In this document: one piece after another, positions 51,335 through 60,445 of the stretch
Position numbering within the stretch: the first letter of the stretch is position 1
Layout: each line of letters opens with the position of its first letter
Position numbers and translations under genes: made by a program
Notes under the pieces: model-generated
What the model was told of the DNA's origin: nothing
Database searches by the model: none
What the model saw: the letters and a program-made list of their open reading frames with translations, nothing else
Assembly: GCF_018882205.1 (NCBI RefSeq)
Contig: NZ_JACVOU010000004.1
Coordinates: 124,001-188,000, forward strand
Length of the DNA stretch: 64,000 nucleotides
From: Polynucleobacter bastaniensis
GTDB lineage: Bacteria > Pseudomonadota > Gammaproteobacteria > Burkholderiales > Burkholderiaceae
Reading direction: 5' to 3'

Positions 51335-51879
51335 GTGATATTGATAATCCAGCATCAAAAAAAGAAGGCAAGCTTCATCCTATAGAGCACTTACGATTAC
51401 TTCGCGAGACTACTCCTCTTCAAAAAGTCATTAATGAAATAGCTGGTCGCCAATGTATCTTTTTTTATAATACTTCTTGGGTATTTGATTTTTCTTTAAG
51501 TAACTCAGATCAGCCATGGTCGGTTACCAAACAAGTTTATTTCCGCAACTCTCGCAGACATAAATGTTTGGCCTTTGCCTTACCCTATTTAGTTATACAA
51601 ATGAAGTTTTTAGATGAGCCTAAATATTTACGTGCAGTCGTGACCTATGGCGAAGATGTTGCCACGATGATTGGTTTTATGAGTCAGTTTGTTAAGCAGG
51701 AAAAGGGTACAAAGGTATGGGCAGAAAAACCAGCCTTTGATTGGGAGCCTTGGAATATCTCCGCTTTGTTTAATCATCTTTTGGATGCTGATGGACGCTT
51801 TAATGAAATTGAGTTTTATCGCTACACCGATGCCTTTCATGTGAAATTAAAAGGTAGCTGGGAAATGATTAATGTCTAA
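51331..51879 (+). CDS. Unknown soluble protein
   Basis: A 182-residue protein beginning inside the end of the preceding gene (4-bp overlap, GTGA), so the two are translationally coupled. It is rich in aromatic residues (SWVFDFSLSNSDQPWSVTKQ; WEPWNISALFNHLL) with no membrane segment. I recognise no domain. It closes the bactofilin/ParA gene group. Confidence 0.7.
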   Translation: MSDIDNPASKKEGKLHPIEHLRLLRETTPLQKVINEIAGRQCIFFYNTSWVFDFSLSNSDQPWSVTKQVYFRNSRRHKCLAFALPYLVIQMKFLDEPKYLRAVVTYGEDVATMIGFMSQFVKQEKGTKVWAEKPAFDWEPWNISALFNHLLDADGRFNEIEFYRYTDAFHVKLKGSWEMINV

Positions 51880-52259
51880 GAGATAGACCCGTAATGTTGA
51901 TTTCAGTCTACATACAGACAATTTGGGTATAAGTAAGCCTCCTCGCACTACTTTTATTTATATTGAAATATCCAGAACGATAAAATTCTATATTTATCAA
52001 CAAGTTCTAATGTTGACCTTACCTATTTTTTAAAATCTTTCGATAGGTTAATGAAGTTACTCATTTATCTACCTAAAGAGTATTCCAAGGATGGCAATTA
52101 TCTTCATTGCCATTAATAAAATAGATATAAATCAATTACTTATGAAGAGATTTCATTAGGCGAGAAAACAGCTTTTACTTGCGCAAATAGCTTTATCTTG
52201 CTTGCGAGAGCGTCTAGGATGGTACTCATACATTGACGCTTTTATTAGGAGATGAGGTC
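51880..52259. other. 380-bp AT-rich intergenic region
   Basis: No convincing gene. Visible elements are a hairpin (ATGGCAAT-TATCTTC-ATTGCCAT, 52091-52113) without a T tract, and a close direct repeat AGCTTTTACTTGCG / AGCTTTATCTTGCTTGCG near 52170-52206. A 22-codon open frame at about 52051 overlaps the hairpin and is not supported. Ribosome site GATGAGG precedes the next ATG. Confidence 0.5.
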
Positions 52260-52445
52260 ATGAACCAGTTCCAAGCGAAGAGTGATTTATCAGCAGTCTC
52301 AGCAACATTTATTCAATTAGAAATTGATGATTTGGTTAGGGATCGACTGCTTTGGCAGGAGCGGCTTGCAAGATCATTCAATCCAACAGAAATATTGCCA
52401 AATGTGATTCATCCTCTCCAGGCTGATATTGTCAAGATATCCTAA
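52260..52445 (+). CDS. Unknown small protein (61 residues)
   Basis: A soluble helical protein (AKSDLSAVSATFIQLEIDDL; RDRLLWQERLARSFNPTEIL). ATG 52260 has a GAGG site five bases upstream and is preferred over TTG 52233. It precedes another small gene by 14 bp. No family recognised. Confidence 0.55.
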   Translation: MNQFQAKSDLSAVSATFIQLEIDDLVRDRLLWQERLARSFNPTEILPNVIHPLQADIVKIS

Positions 52446-52459
52446 GCTGGGAAAAGCCC

Positions 52460-52675
52460 ATGAGGACATACATTGGCCCGATTAGCTTTGCCCTATTAGT
52501 GACGATAGCGGGGCTCTACTTTTATATATATGAGGCTAGACCAACATCAGGGTCTCATAAAGCTGAAGATGTTGCGATAGACTCGGAAGTCAAAAAACAT
52601 TTTTCTTTTATTGCTGAAAAATATGCTTCTGAAGCATCTAGAGCCTCTGAAACATCTGGAGCTGCAAAGAACTAA
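52460..52675 (+). CDS. Unknown small membrane protein (71 residues)
   Basis: One membrane segment at about 6-24 (GPISFALLVTIAGLYFYIY) followed by a charged helical tail rich in Ala/Ser/Glu. It follows the 61-residue gene closely, so both are probably transcribed together. A weak hairpin with T tract (AAGCC-TCAA-GGCTT, 52709-52722) may end the transcript. Confidence 0.55.
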   Translation: MRTYIGPISFALLVTIAGLYFYIYEARPTSGSHKAEDVAIDSEVKKHFSFIAEKYASEASRASETSGAAKN

Positions 52676-52866
52676 GTCCATATCAAATCCCTACCTTAAG
52701 GTTTTGATAAGCCTCAAGGCTTTATTTACCTAATACAGAGCCTACGCAGATACAAGTGAGTTAGGTTATCAGGGGTCTATCTGACTCAGTCTTCACCACT
52801 TCTCAATATTTAGCATCTAAGGCGTAGTAAGCTATGCTCTTATTGATATGAAATGAAGCGAAATTT

Positions 52867-53424
52867 ATGACTGAATTGGATTGGGATCATTGGATTTCTA
52901 AGCAATATGTTTATACATGGCAAGCAGCTGCTTTAGTGCTCGGAATAAACCCTCGTCAAATTAAATTTCCAAGAAGGGATTCTGCGGGAGAGCTGCATTT
53001 CGACCGGGATAATTTTGAAGACCTCTATTCTGATTTTAAGCTTAAGCTGGATCTGCTGATCGAGCATGCCTGGATGCAAAATTTTTCCGCTCAGAATATG
53101 CGCGTCGACTTTAAACGTTTTTTGTATTGGGCTCACAATGTTGTCAAGTGGGACATGCCGCAAAAGCTATTGTCCTTTGCTAAAGAAATTAATCTTCAAG
53201 AGCTAGATGAGAGTGCGGAAGATAAGGCGAGCATTTTGTTAGATGAGCGCGCCTCTCTGCAATTAATTTGGGCTTTAAGAACGATGCTGAAGGATCATCA
53301 GTTTGGCAAAACTGATCGGGAGCTTATTTACTATTTGGCAAAACAATATCCAGATCAATCGGCTTTTAAGCGCCTCGCGTTAGAGATGAGGCTTGCTGAG
53401 GCACAGGTAGCTGCTGAGAGCTAG
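52867..53424 (+). CDS. Unknown helical protein (185 residues)
   Basis: A soluble helical protein with the N-terminal pattern WDHWISKQYVYTWQAAALVL followed by GINPRQIKFP, and a second conserved-looking half (RASLQLIWALRTMLKDHQFG). It resembles widespread uncharacterised proteobacterial proteins of the '[W]xxAxxLLLGxNP' type, with no known function. It converges on ahpF. Confidence 0.65.
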   Translation: MTELDWDHWISKQYVYTWQAAALVLGINPRQIKFPRRDSAGELHFDRDNFEDLYSDFKLKLDLLIEHAWMQNFSAQNMRVDFKRFLYWAHNVVKWDMPQKLLSFAKEINLQELDESAEDKASILLDERASLQLIWALRTMLKDHQFGKTDRELIYYLAKQYPDQSAFKRLALEMRLAEAQVAAES

Positions 53425-53489
53425 ATAACTGGTGCTCAGAATCACTCAGGCCTGATTTAGACCTGAGCGAGCCCGATGTTTCCTGATGT

Positions 53490-55034
53490 TTATGAGCGAA
53501 TTAAGTAATCAAATGCAGAAAGGGATGCCTTCGCCCCTTCGCCCATGGCGATGATAATTTGCTTGTAAGGTACGGTAGTACAGTCCCCTGCAGCAAACAC
53601 ACCAGGCATGGAAGTTTCACCTTTTTGATCGATGATCACTTCTCCCCGAGGGGATAGGTCAATCACTCCTTTGAGCCAATCCGTATTCGGTAACAAGCCT
53701 ATCTGCACAAAGATTCCTTCAAGTGCAATGTCATGCATTTGATTGTTGGCGCGATCTTCATATCTCAAAGTAGTTACTTTGCCATCGGCACCCAACACTT
53801 CCTTACTTAAGGCATTAGTAATTACCGTAACATTGGGCATGCTGTGCATTTTTTTCTGTAGTACGGCATCGGCACGCAATTTAGTATCAAACTCAACTAA
53901 AGTGACATGACTCACAATGCCTGCCAAATCAATTGCGGCTTCAACACCCGAGTTTCCGCCACCAATCACTGCTACGCGCTTGCCTTTATATAAAGGGCCG
54001 TCACAATGCGGGCAATAAGCGACGCCTTTGCCACGGTACTCTTGTTCACCAGGTACATTCATTTCGCGCCAGCGTGCACCGGTACTCAAAATGACTGTCT
54101 TACTCTTTAGTACAGCACCATTTTCTAGGGTGATTGTAATTTCATCACCAGTCTTATTCAAGCTCTTAGCGGTTTGTAGATTCATGACATCGACTTCGTA
54201 CTCTTTGACGTGTTGCTCAAGAGCCATGACTAATTTAGGACCTTCAGTTTCTTTAATGGAGATGAAGTTTTCAATACCTACAGTATCGGCAACTTGACCG
54301 CCAAATTTCTGAGCTACCACACCAGTTCTAATACCCTTACGAGCGGAGTAGATCGCTGCTGAGGCGCCTGCTGGACCACCGCCAATAATTAAAGAATCAT
54401 AGGCATCTTTAGCGTTCAATTTCTCTGCATCACGTGCTGAAGTATTGGTATCCAATTTAGCGGCAATTTCTTCAACGCTCATACGGCCTTGACCAAAGAC
54501 TTCACCATTCAGAATCACTGTAGGCACGGCCATGATTTGGTATTGGTCCACCAAGCCTTGGAAGAGGGCACCATCAATCATTTCATGTTCGATATCGGGA
54601 TTAAGGGCGGCCATCAAGTTTAGGGCCTGCACTACATCTGGGCAGTTATGGCATGACAAAGAAATGAATGTCTGAAAGCGCTTCTTACCTTCTAAGCCTT
54701 TGATGCTCTCGATCACGTCTTGCTCCACCTTTGGTGGATAACCGCTAGCTTGCAAAATAGCCAAAATGAAAGAAGTCATCTCATGACCCATTGGTAACCC
54801 AGAGAATGCGATACGAGCAACTTCATCTGCCTTGCCTACGGTAAAGCTAGGAATATTTTTACTGTTACCTGAGGTCTTGACAGTAATCTTGGTAGATTGC
54901 TCGGCAACTTCATTCAATAGCTCGAGCATCTGCGCTGATTGAGTGCCGTCATCTAAGGTAGCCTCTAAAACAATCGGGCTTTCTATTTTTTCAAAATAGG
55001 CTTTGAGTTGGGTTTTGATATTGGTATCTAACAT
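53490..55034 (-). CDS. ahpF: Alkyl hydroperoxide reductase subunit F
   Basis: AhpF reduces AhpC using NADH. The 514-residue flavoprotein has the N-terminal thioredoxin-like double domain with the CHNC redox pair (near 128-131), the FAD-binding motif [20 protein letters not shown], the NAD motif [14 protein letters not shown] and the C-terminal redox pair in YCPHCDGP (near 340). Length and motifs match E. coli AhpF. It follows ahpC on the minus strand after a 119-bp spacer that holds alternative hairpins. Confidence 0.98.
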   Translation of the reverse strand: MLDTNIKTQLKAYFEKIESPIVLEATLDDGTQSAQMLELLNEVAEQSTKITVKTSGNSKNIPSFTVGKADEVARIAFSGLPMGHEMTSFILAILQASGYPPKVEQDVIESIKGLEGKKRFQTFISLSCHNCPDVVQALNLMAALNPDIEHEMIDGALFQGLVDQYQIMAVPTVILNGEVFGQGRMSVEEIAAKLDTNTSARDAEKLNAKDAYDSLIIGGGPAGASAAIYSARKGIRTGVVAQKFGGQVADTVGIENFISIKETEGPKLVMALEQHVKEYEVDVMNLQTAKSLNKTGDEITITLENGAVLKSKTVILSTGARWREMNVPGEQEYRGKGVAYCPHCDGPLYKGKRVAVIGGGNSGVEAAIDLAGIVSHVTLVEFDTKLRADAVLQKKMHSMPNVTVITNALSKEVLGADGKVTTLRYEDRANNQMHDIALEGIFVQIGLLPNTDWLKGVIDLSPRGEVIIDQKGETSMPGVFAAGDCTTVPYKQIIIAMGEGAKASLSAFDYLIRS

Positions 55035-55063
55035 GCGGTATTCCTTAGTATTAAATCTTGATG

Positions 55064-55127
55064 AGTCTATTGGGCAGGACTACTCTTTCTTATCCTGTCC
55101 AATAGACTCTCCGAAGAGAGTCTATTG
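55064..55127 (-). promoter_or_regulatory. Mutually exclusive hairpins between ahpC and ahpF
   Basis: Read on the minus strand, segment 1 (55127-55116) pairs perfectly over 12 bp with segment 2 (55111-55100), closing a C(UUCG)G tetraloop. The same segment 2, extended to 55093, pairs over 16 bp (one G-U-type mismatch) with segment 3 (55079-55064). The two stems exclude each other. Neither is followed by a strong T tract. A role in attenuation, processing or stabilising the ahpC transcript relative to ahpF is inferred. Confidence 0.75.
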
Positions 55128-55153
55128 ATTACTAATTACTACTAAATGGATCC

Positions 55154-55717
55154 TTAGATCTTGCCTACGAGGTCCAAAGATGGAGTCAATGTTGCTGCGC
55201 CTTCTTTCCACTTGGCTGGGCATACTTCACCTGGGTGAGCGGCTGTGTACTGAGCAGCCTTGAACTTGCGCAATGTCTCTGAGATATCGCGAGCGATTTC
55301 ATTTGAGTGAATTTCAGCTGTTTTGATAACGCCTTCTGGATTGATGATGAATGAGCCGCGCAATGCGAGACCTTCTTCTTCAATGTGTACGCCAAAACCA
55401 CGTGTCAATGTATGAGTTGGATCGCCAACCAATGGGAACTTCGCTTTACCTACGGCAGGTGAAGTCTCATGCCATACTTTGTGTGAGAAATGGGTATCAG
55501 TAGTAATGATGTATACCTCAGCACCCATCTTCTGGAACTCAGCATAGTTATCAGCTGCATCTTCAATTTCTGTTGGGCAGTTGAATGTGAATGCTGCTGG
55601 CATAAAAATCAAAACTGACCATTTGCCTTTGAGGGACTCATCGGAAACGGTGACAAACTTGCCGTTATGGAAGGCTTGGGTTTTGAATGAAATTACTGGT
55701 GTGTTGATCAATGACAT
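55154..55717 (-). CDS. ahpC: Alkyl hydroperoxide reductase subunit C (peroxiredoxin)
   Basis: A typical 2-Cys peroxiredoxin of 187 residues. Peroxidatic Cys47 lies in FTFNCPTE and resolving Cys166 in HPGEVCPAKW, as in E. coli AhpC. It removes H2O2 and organic peroxides and is recycled by AhpF. The upstream region is AT-rich with a direct repeat AATGATATA (55776 and 55802); OxyR, encoded nearby, is the likely regulator. Confidence 0.98.
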   Translation of the reverse strand: MSLINTPVISFKTQAFHNGKFVTVSDESLKGKWSVLIFMPAAFTFNCPTEIEDAADNYAEFQKMGAEVYIITTDTHFSHKVWHETSPAVGKAKFPLVGDPTHTLTRGFGVHIEEEGLALRGSFIINPEGVIKTAEIHSNEIARDISETLRKFKAAQYTAAHPGEVCPAKWKEGAATLTPSLDLVGKI

Positions 55718-55862
55718 GGTGTTTTCCTGTTAAAAATAAATGGGTTAATGCACAACAGGAGTCATTCTGAAGCGGAATGATATATTTGTATAACAAATAA
55801 TAATGATATAAATGATCGTTTTTTTAGATCAATAAATTCATAGCTGGCTTGATAATGCTGTG

Positions 55863-56471
55863 ATGAGACCAATTTTGTATTCTTACCGTAGATGCCCTTA
55901 TGCCATGCGGGCTCGTATGGCCTTGAAATACGCCGGTATTGAATATGAGCACCGAGAGATTGTTTTGCGAAATAAGCCGCAATCCATGTTGCGGGTCTCC
56001 CCCAAAGGGACAGTACCAGTCTTGTGTGTTGGAGAGCTAATTTTGGATCAGAGCTTCGATATCATGCGCTGGGCCTTAGATCGGTCTGATCCAGATGGTT
56101 GGCTGGAGCCTGATCAATTGATCGCGATAGAGTGGCTTGAGAAAAATGATGGCCCATTTAAAACGCTCTTGGATCAATATAAATACCCCGAGAGATATCC
56201 TCATCTCAATCGAGAAGAGATTTTGAATGCAGCAATAGAGTTGATGCTAAGGCCAATGGAGTCTGCCCTGGAATTGAATGCTTATCTAATGGGTAATACG
56301 CTATCCTGGGTAGACGTAGCTACCTTTCCCTTTATTCGACAATTTTCAATGTCTGATCAAAAAAGCTTTGAGGCATTGCCGTTTCCTCACCTTCAGAGTT
56401 GGCTTGGTCAATTGATTGAGTCTGAATTGTTTAATTCAGTGATGCACAAGCATCCAGCCTGGATTGATTAG
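55863..56471 (+). CDS. Glutathione S-transferase/glutaredoxin-like protein
   Basis: A 202-residue protein with an N-terminal thioredoxin fold bearing a CPYAM redox-type motif (YRRCPYAMRARMALKYAGIE), the cis-Pro segment KGTVPVL near 49-55, and an all-helical C-terminal GST domain. It probably uses glutathione; the CPxA site resembles GST/glutaredoxin 2-type enzymes. Start chosen at ATG 55863 (an adjacent GTG is at 55860). It is divergent from ahpC and convergent with rubrerythrin. Confidence 0.83.
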   Translation: MRPILYSYRRCPYAMRARMALKYAGIEYEHREIVLRNKPQSMLRVSPKGTVPVLCVGELILDQSFDIMRWALDRSDPDGWLEPDQLIAIEWLEKNDGPFKTLLDQYKYPERYPHLNREEILNAAIELMLRPMESALELNAYLMGNTLSWVDVATFPFIRQFSMSDQKSFEALPFPHLQSWLGQLIESELFNSVMHKHPAWID

Positions 56472-56482
56472 GCCCGAAAAAA

Positions 56483-56507
56483 AGCCCCCGAATTTTCATC
56501 CGAGGGC
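56483..56507 (-). terminator. Terminator of the rubrerythrin gene
   Basis: On the minus strand GCCCTCGGA-TGAAAA-TTCGGGGGC forms a 9-bp GC-rich stem (two G-U pairs) followed by seven T. A second perfect 11-bp stem lies just upstream at 56513-56537 over the stop codon. Confidence 0.88.
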
Positions 56508-56512
56508 CTTAA

Positions 56513-56537
56513 GTTTAATTAGCTTGGCTAATTAAAC
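56513..56537. repeat. Perfect inverted repeat over the rubrerythrin stop codon
   Basis: GTTTAATTAGC-TTG-GCTAATTAAAC, 11-bp arms, covers the last codons and stop of rubrerythrin and directly precedes its terminator in transcription order. It may protect the 3' end of the mRNA. Confidence 0.7.
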
Positions 56538-56969
56538 GTTTGCCAAATGTGCTTCTAAAGTCTTAGTGAACTTATTAGCATGGCTACGCTCAGCCTTCGC
56601 TAATGTTTCAAACCAGTCAGCGATTTCGTCAAAGCCTTCGTCGCGTGCTGTCTTAGCCATACCTGGGTACATATCTGTGTACTCATGTGTTTCGCCGGCG
56701 ATAGCTGCTTGCAATGCTTCAGCAACTGTCTTAGCTGGCATACCAGTACCTGGCTCGCCTGCACCGCCTTCGATCAAGTATTCCATGTGACCATGGGCAT
56801 GACCTGTTTCGCCTTCAGCTGTTGAGCGGAAAACTGCTGCAACATCGTTTGCACCAGCGATATCAGCTTGGTTCGCGAAATACAAATAACGACGGTTCGC
56901 TTGTGATTCTCCAGCAAATGCTTCTTTCAAAGACTGCTCAGTCTTTGTACCTTTTACGGTTTTAGCCAT
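56532..56969 (-). CDS. Rubrerythrin without rubredoxin domain
   Basis: A 145-residue ferritin-like diiron protein that reduces peroxide. The four-helix bundle carries the Glu/His ligands in [39 protein letters not shown] and [10 protein letters not shown]. The C-terminal rubredoxin domain of classical rubrerythrins is missing, so electrons must come from another carrier, perhaps the Fe-S protein encoded divergently at 57397. The pairing with that protein and DUF3501 is conserved in many proteobacteria. Confidence 0.93.
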   Translation of the reverse strand: MAKTVKGTKTEQSLKEAFAGESQANRRYLYFANQADIAGANDVAAVFRSTAEGETGHAHGHMEYLIEGGAGEPGTGMPAKTVAEALQAAIAGETHEYTDMYPGMAKTARDEGFDEIADWFETLAKAERSHANKFTKTLEAHLANV

Positions 56970-57396
56970 GATTGACTCCTCAAAACGGTTAGTTGAAATT
57001 GGGTGATTCGCTAAATTACTAGCTTTATAAAGTTCACCTGCCAGTGATTATGTACAAATCTGCGGATTTGAATAATCATATTTTTGTATTGACTTGATAG
57101 CTAAAAACAACTGATAAGTAAATATCAATTAATAAAATATAACGCTAAATAGAGCCATTTTTTGAGGTTTTTCGCCATTAAATACGTCAAATAGAGGATT
57201 TATTAGGCTATATGTTAGTAATTACTATTGATTATTGATCAATTAAGAGGGTGTTTAAAGGGGATTTAATCAATCTAATTAGGTATTTTCTATGAAGATC
57301 GTAAATTAATACAATTTCACTATCGATTGGTGGAGCTCTAAACTTAGCCTTTCAAAAATTAATGCATTGCATACGTTCAAATAGTAGAGGACATAG
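56970..57396. other. 427-bp divergent promoter region, rubrerythrin / Fe-S protein
   Basis: No gene is visible. The region is very AT-rich and must hold the promoters of both divergent genes. It includes TTGAT-TATTG-ATCAA (57228-57242), an FNR-box-like palindrome with a 5-base instead of 4-base spacer. A GAGGA-type ribosome site (57388-57392) precedes the ATG at 57397. Confidence 0.5.
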
Positions 57397-58734
57397 ATGA
57401 CAACTCGCGAAGGTAGTTTAGAGGCCCCAACCAGACACCCCTTGGATTGGCAAAACCCCAAGTTCTACGATAAAGCTGATCTAGAGTCCGAGATGGAGCG
57501 TGTCTTCGATCTTTGTCACGGCTGCCGTCGATGTGTCAGTCTTTGCGGATCATTCCCAGCCCTTTTTGATCTAGTAGATGCTACTGAAGATTTGGAGATG
57601 GAGCAGGTTGATAAGGCCGATTACCAAAAGGTAGTTGACCAATGCTACCTGTGCGATGTTTGCTATATGACCAAGTGCCCATATGTTCCTCCGCACCCTT
57701 GGAATATCGATTTTCCTCATCTGATGCTGCGTGCAAAGGCTGTGAATTTCAAGGATGACAAAGCGACCTTTCGCGACAAACTACTTTCCTCTACAGATAA
57801 GCTGGGCCACTTTGCTGGTATTCCGATTGTTACTCAGGCAGTCAATGCAGTAAATAGCACTGGGCTTGCACGTTTAGTGATGGAGGGCGCCTTAGGGGTT
57901 GATAAGAATGCTTGGATTCCTGAATACGCACCTAAGACATTCCCGCAGCTAGCTGAGAAATCTGAAAATCTGCCAGTAGTGGATGGCGTCAAGACGCCTG
58001 GAAAAGTCGCTATCTATGCCACCTGCTATATCAATTACAACGAGCCAGGAATCGGGCAAGATCTCATCAAGATTCTAAAACACAATGCTATTCCGTATGA
58101 ACTTGTGGTTAAAGAAGCTTGTTGCGGCATGCCTAAGCTGGAGCTGGGTGATTTAGAGTCTGTTGCGCAGAATAAAGAAAAAAATATTCCGAAGTTGGCT
58201 AAGCTGGCACGCGAAGGTTATGCCATCTTGACTCCAATCCCATCATGCACTTTGATGTTCAAACAAGAGTTACCACTCATGTTCCCAGATTGTGCTGATA
58301 CCCAATTGGTCAAAGAGGCAATGTGGGATCCTTTCGAATACTTTATGGCACGAAATTCCGACGCTCTCTTGAAAAAAGATTTTAGTAAAGAGCTCGGGCA
58401 TGTGAGTTATCACATGGCTTGCCATTCTCGGGTTCAAAACGTAGGTCAAAAAACTGCGGAAACTCTGAAGCTAGTGCCCGGTACTGAGGTGAATGTGGTG
58501 GAGCGTTGCTCAGGACATTCTGGTACTTGGGGTGTTAAAAAAGAGTTCCATGAAATGGCAATGAAAATTGGTAAGCCTGTGTTCAGAAGAATGGCTGAGG
58601 AAGAGCCAAACTATATTAGCTCTGACTGTCAGCTAGCGGGTCACCATATTGAGCAGGGCATGGAAGAGTTGGGTTTACCTAAGTCCGAAATGGCTCACCC
58701 ATTGACCTTGCTTGCAAAAGCATACGGTCTTTAA
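57397..58734 (+). CDS. Heterodisulfide-reductase-like Fe-S protein (partner of DUF3501/rubrerythrin)
   Basis: A 445-residue protein with two N-terminal 4Fe-4S motifs (CHGCRRCVSLCGSFP at about 40-54 and CYLCDVCYMTKCPYVPP at about 87-103) followed by two CCG domains (ending EACCGMPKLELGD and a second with MACHSRVQNVG and ERCSGHSG). This is the glycolate-oxidase/HdrD-like layout. It belongs to a known conserved set with rubrerythrin and DUF3501; a role in passing electrons to rubrerythrin is inferred. Operon with the next gene. Confidence 0.9.
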   Translation: MTTREGSLEAPTRHPLDWQNPKFYDKADLESEMERVFDLCHGCRRCVSLCGSFPALFDLVDATEDLEMEQVDKADYQKVVDQCYLCDVCYMTKCPYVPPHPWNIDFPHLMLRAKAVNFKDDKATFRDKLLSSTDKLGHFAGIPIVTQAVNAVNSTGLARLVMEGALGVDKNAWIPEYAPKTFPQLAEKSENLPVVDGVKTPGKVAIYATCYINYNEPGIGQDLIKILKHNAIPYELVVKEACCGMPKLELGDLESVAQNKEKNIPKLAKLAREGYAILTPIPSCTLMFKQELPLMFPDCADTQLVKEAMWDPFEYFMARNSDALLKKDFSKELGHVSYHMACHSRVQNVGQKTAETLKLVPGTEVNVVERCSGHSGTWGVKKEFHEMAMKIGKPVFRRMAEEEPNYISSDCQLAGHHIEQGMEELGLPKSEMAHPLTLLAKAYGL

Positions 58735-58761
58735 TTCATATAAATAGAGGAAGATAGTGGT

Positions 58762-59346
58762 ATGGGAATCATTACACGCAATAGTCTTTTAAGCCTTGAG
58801 ACTTACCATAAAGAGCGTCCCGTTTTTCGTGAAAAGGCGATTAAAGAGCGTCGTCTGCGAACTGTTCATCTTGGAGATCATGTCACCCTGATTTTTGAGA
58901 ATGAGTTTTTAATGCGCTATCAAATTCAAGAGATGTTGCGTGTAGAAAAAACATTTGAAGAGGACGGTATCGAAGATGAGTTAAATGCTTACAACCCCTT
59001 GGTGCCGAGCGGTTCAGATTTCAAAGCCACCATGATGATTGAGTACCCCAATGAAGCGGATCGTAAAGTTGCGCTTGCGAAGTTAGTGGGTATAGAGCAC
59101 CAGATTTTTATTGAGATCGAAGGTCAGCCACGTGTCTATGCCATTGCTGATGAAGACTTGGAGCGCTCTACAGCTGAGAAAACATCTGCAGTGCATTTCA
59201 TGCGCTTTGATCTCACAAGCAATATGAAGATAGCGCTAAAGGCTGGCGCTCAGATGATGGTTGGCTGTGATCACAAGGGCTATCCGATGCATGTGCAAAC
59301 TCTCCCTTCAGAGACATTAGCGTCGCTCGTTTCTGATCTGAGCTAA
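58762..59346 (+). CDS. DUF3501 family protein
   Basis: A 194-residue soluble protein of the DUF3501 family, which regularly accompanies the Fe-S protein upstream and rubrerythrin. Landmarks are RRLRTVHLGDHVTLIFENEF, MRYQIQEMLRVEKTFEEDGI and MMIEYPNEADRKVALAKLVG. No catalytic motif is known. GAGGAAG ribosome site; 27 bp after the Fe-S gene. Confidence 0.88.
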   Translation: MGIITRNSLLSLETYHKERPVFREKAIKERRLRTVHLGDHVTLIFENEFLMRYQIQEMLRVEKTFEEDGIEDELNAYNPLVPSGSDFKATMMIEYPNEADRKVALAKLVGIEHQIFIEIEGQPRVYAIADEDLERSTAEKTSAVHFMRFDLTSNMKIALKAGAQMMVGCDHKGYPMHVQTLPSETLASLVSDLS

Positions 59347-59360
59347 ACAAACAATAGATC

Positions 59361-60287
59361 TTAAAGGTAGTGAACGCCTGGTAAGGCGCATTGACGAATG
59401 ACTTCAGCTAATTCATTCATAGCAGCAACGCGTGGGAAATTTTTCCGCCAGACGAGACAAACCCGTCTGGTGGGAATAGGGTCCTCAAATGGAATATAGC
59501 GAATGAGCTGATCAGAAAATGCATTATCAGAAGCGGATGTTCTCGGCAGTACTGAAATGCCAATGCCACTAGCTACCATCTGCCGAATAGTTTCTAGGGA
59601 TGAGCCCTCAAAGCTACGCTGCTCCCCAATCGTGGTTCCAGAGCCTAGGCGATTTAATTCTGGGCAGACGCCAAGCACATGGTCTCGAAAACAGTGTCCA
59701 GTACCTAGTAACAAAGTATTTTGCTCTTTCAGCTCTCGGTGCGGGATGGATTGCCTATTTTCCCAAGGGTGACCTTTAGGTACTGCCACTAAAAATGGCT
59801 CGTCATACAAATCAATTTGATTGAGTCCCGAGCTGGCAAAGGGCTCCGCTATCACAATGCAATCTAAGGCTCCTTGACGCAAGACTTCCAGTAGTCGAAC
59901 GGTAAAGTTTTCTTCTAAAAATAAAGGGGCATGAGGCAGGCGCTCTCGTGCAACTCGCACTAAGCTGGGTAATAAGTAGGGTGCAATGGTGTAGATCGCA
60001 CCAAGCCTGAGTGGTCCAGACAGAGGATCTTGGCCATGCTTTGCTAAATGTTTTAAGGAGTTGGCCTCTTCAAGTACTCTTTGAGCCTGGTCCACAATCA
60101 GCGCCCCTAGGCCGGTCATCGCAACCTCAGTATTAGTGCGCTCAAAGATTTGCGTATTGAGTTCTTCCTCAAGTTTTCTGATGGCTACCGATAGGGTGGG
60201 CTGAGACACAAAGCAGGCATCTGCAGCTCTTCCAAAGTGGCGTTCACGAGCAACTGCGACGATATAGCGAAGTTCAGTAAGAGTCAT
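59361..60287 (-). CDS. oxyR: Peroxide-sensing LysR-type regulator OxyR
   Basis: OxyR is activated by a disulfide formed by peroxide and induces ahpCF and other defence genes. The 308-residue protein has the LysR helix-turn-helix (RHFGRAADACFVSQPTLSVA) and a LysR effector domain. The redox cysteines C199 and C208 in GTGHCFRDHVLGVCPE are at exactly the positions of E. coli OxyR, which separates it from other LysR proteins. It converges on DUF3501 and is divergent from senB. Confidence 0.95.
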   Translation of the reverse strand: MTLTELRYIVAVARERHFGRAADACFVSQPTLSVAIRKLEEELNTQIFERTNTEVAMTGLGALIVDQAQRVLEEANSLKHLAKHGQDPLSGPLRLGAIYTIAPYLLPSLVRVARERLPHAPLFLEENFTVRLLEVLRQGALDCIVIAEPFASSGLNQIDLYDEPFLVAVPKGHPWENRQSIPHRELKEQNTLLLGTGHCFRDHVLGVCPELNRLGSGTTIGEQRSFEGSSLETIRQMVASGIGISVLPRTSASDNAFSDQLIRYIPFEDPIPTRRVCLVWRKNFPRVAAMNELAEVIRQCALPGVHYL

Positions 60288-60445
60288 TTACGTCCTAGTG
60301 CTAGTTAGAGATGTAGCGGAACATGCTTAACTATAGTGTATTTGTAGGTAGTTGAATCACTAGGGATTACCGCGGGGTGTTTTCACTGGCATAGTCAATC
60401 TCCATTACCATTAGATATACAAAAAAGCACCTCAATAGGCCCAAC

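Noticed and set aside
55776..55810. OxyR-binding site upstream of ahpC (AATGATATA direct repeat)
   Set aside because: It does not show the ATAG...CTAT quartets of OxyR sites; regulation by OxyR is plausible only from gene content.
57228..57242. FNR box upstream of the Fe-S protein gene
   Set aside because: TTGAT and ATCAA are five, not four, bases apart, so it does not match the FNR/CRP-type site; chance is likely in such AT-rich DNA.
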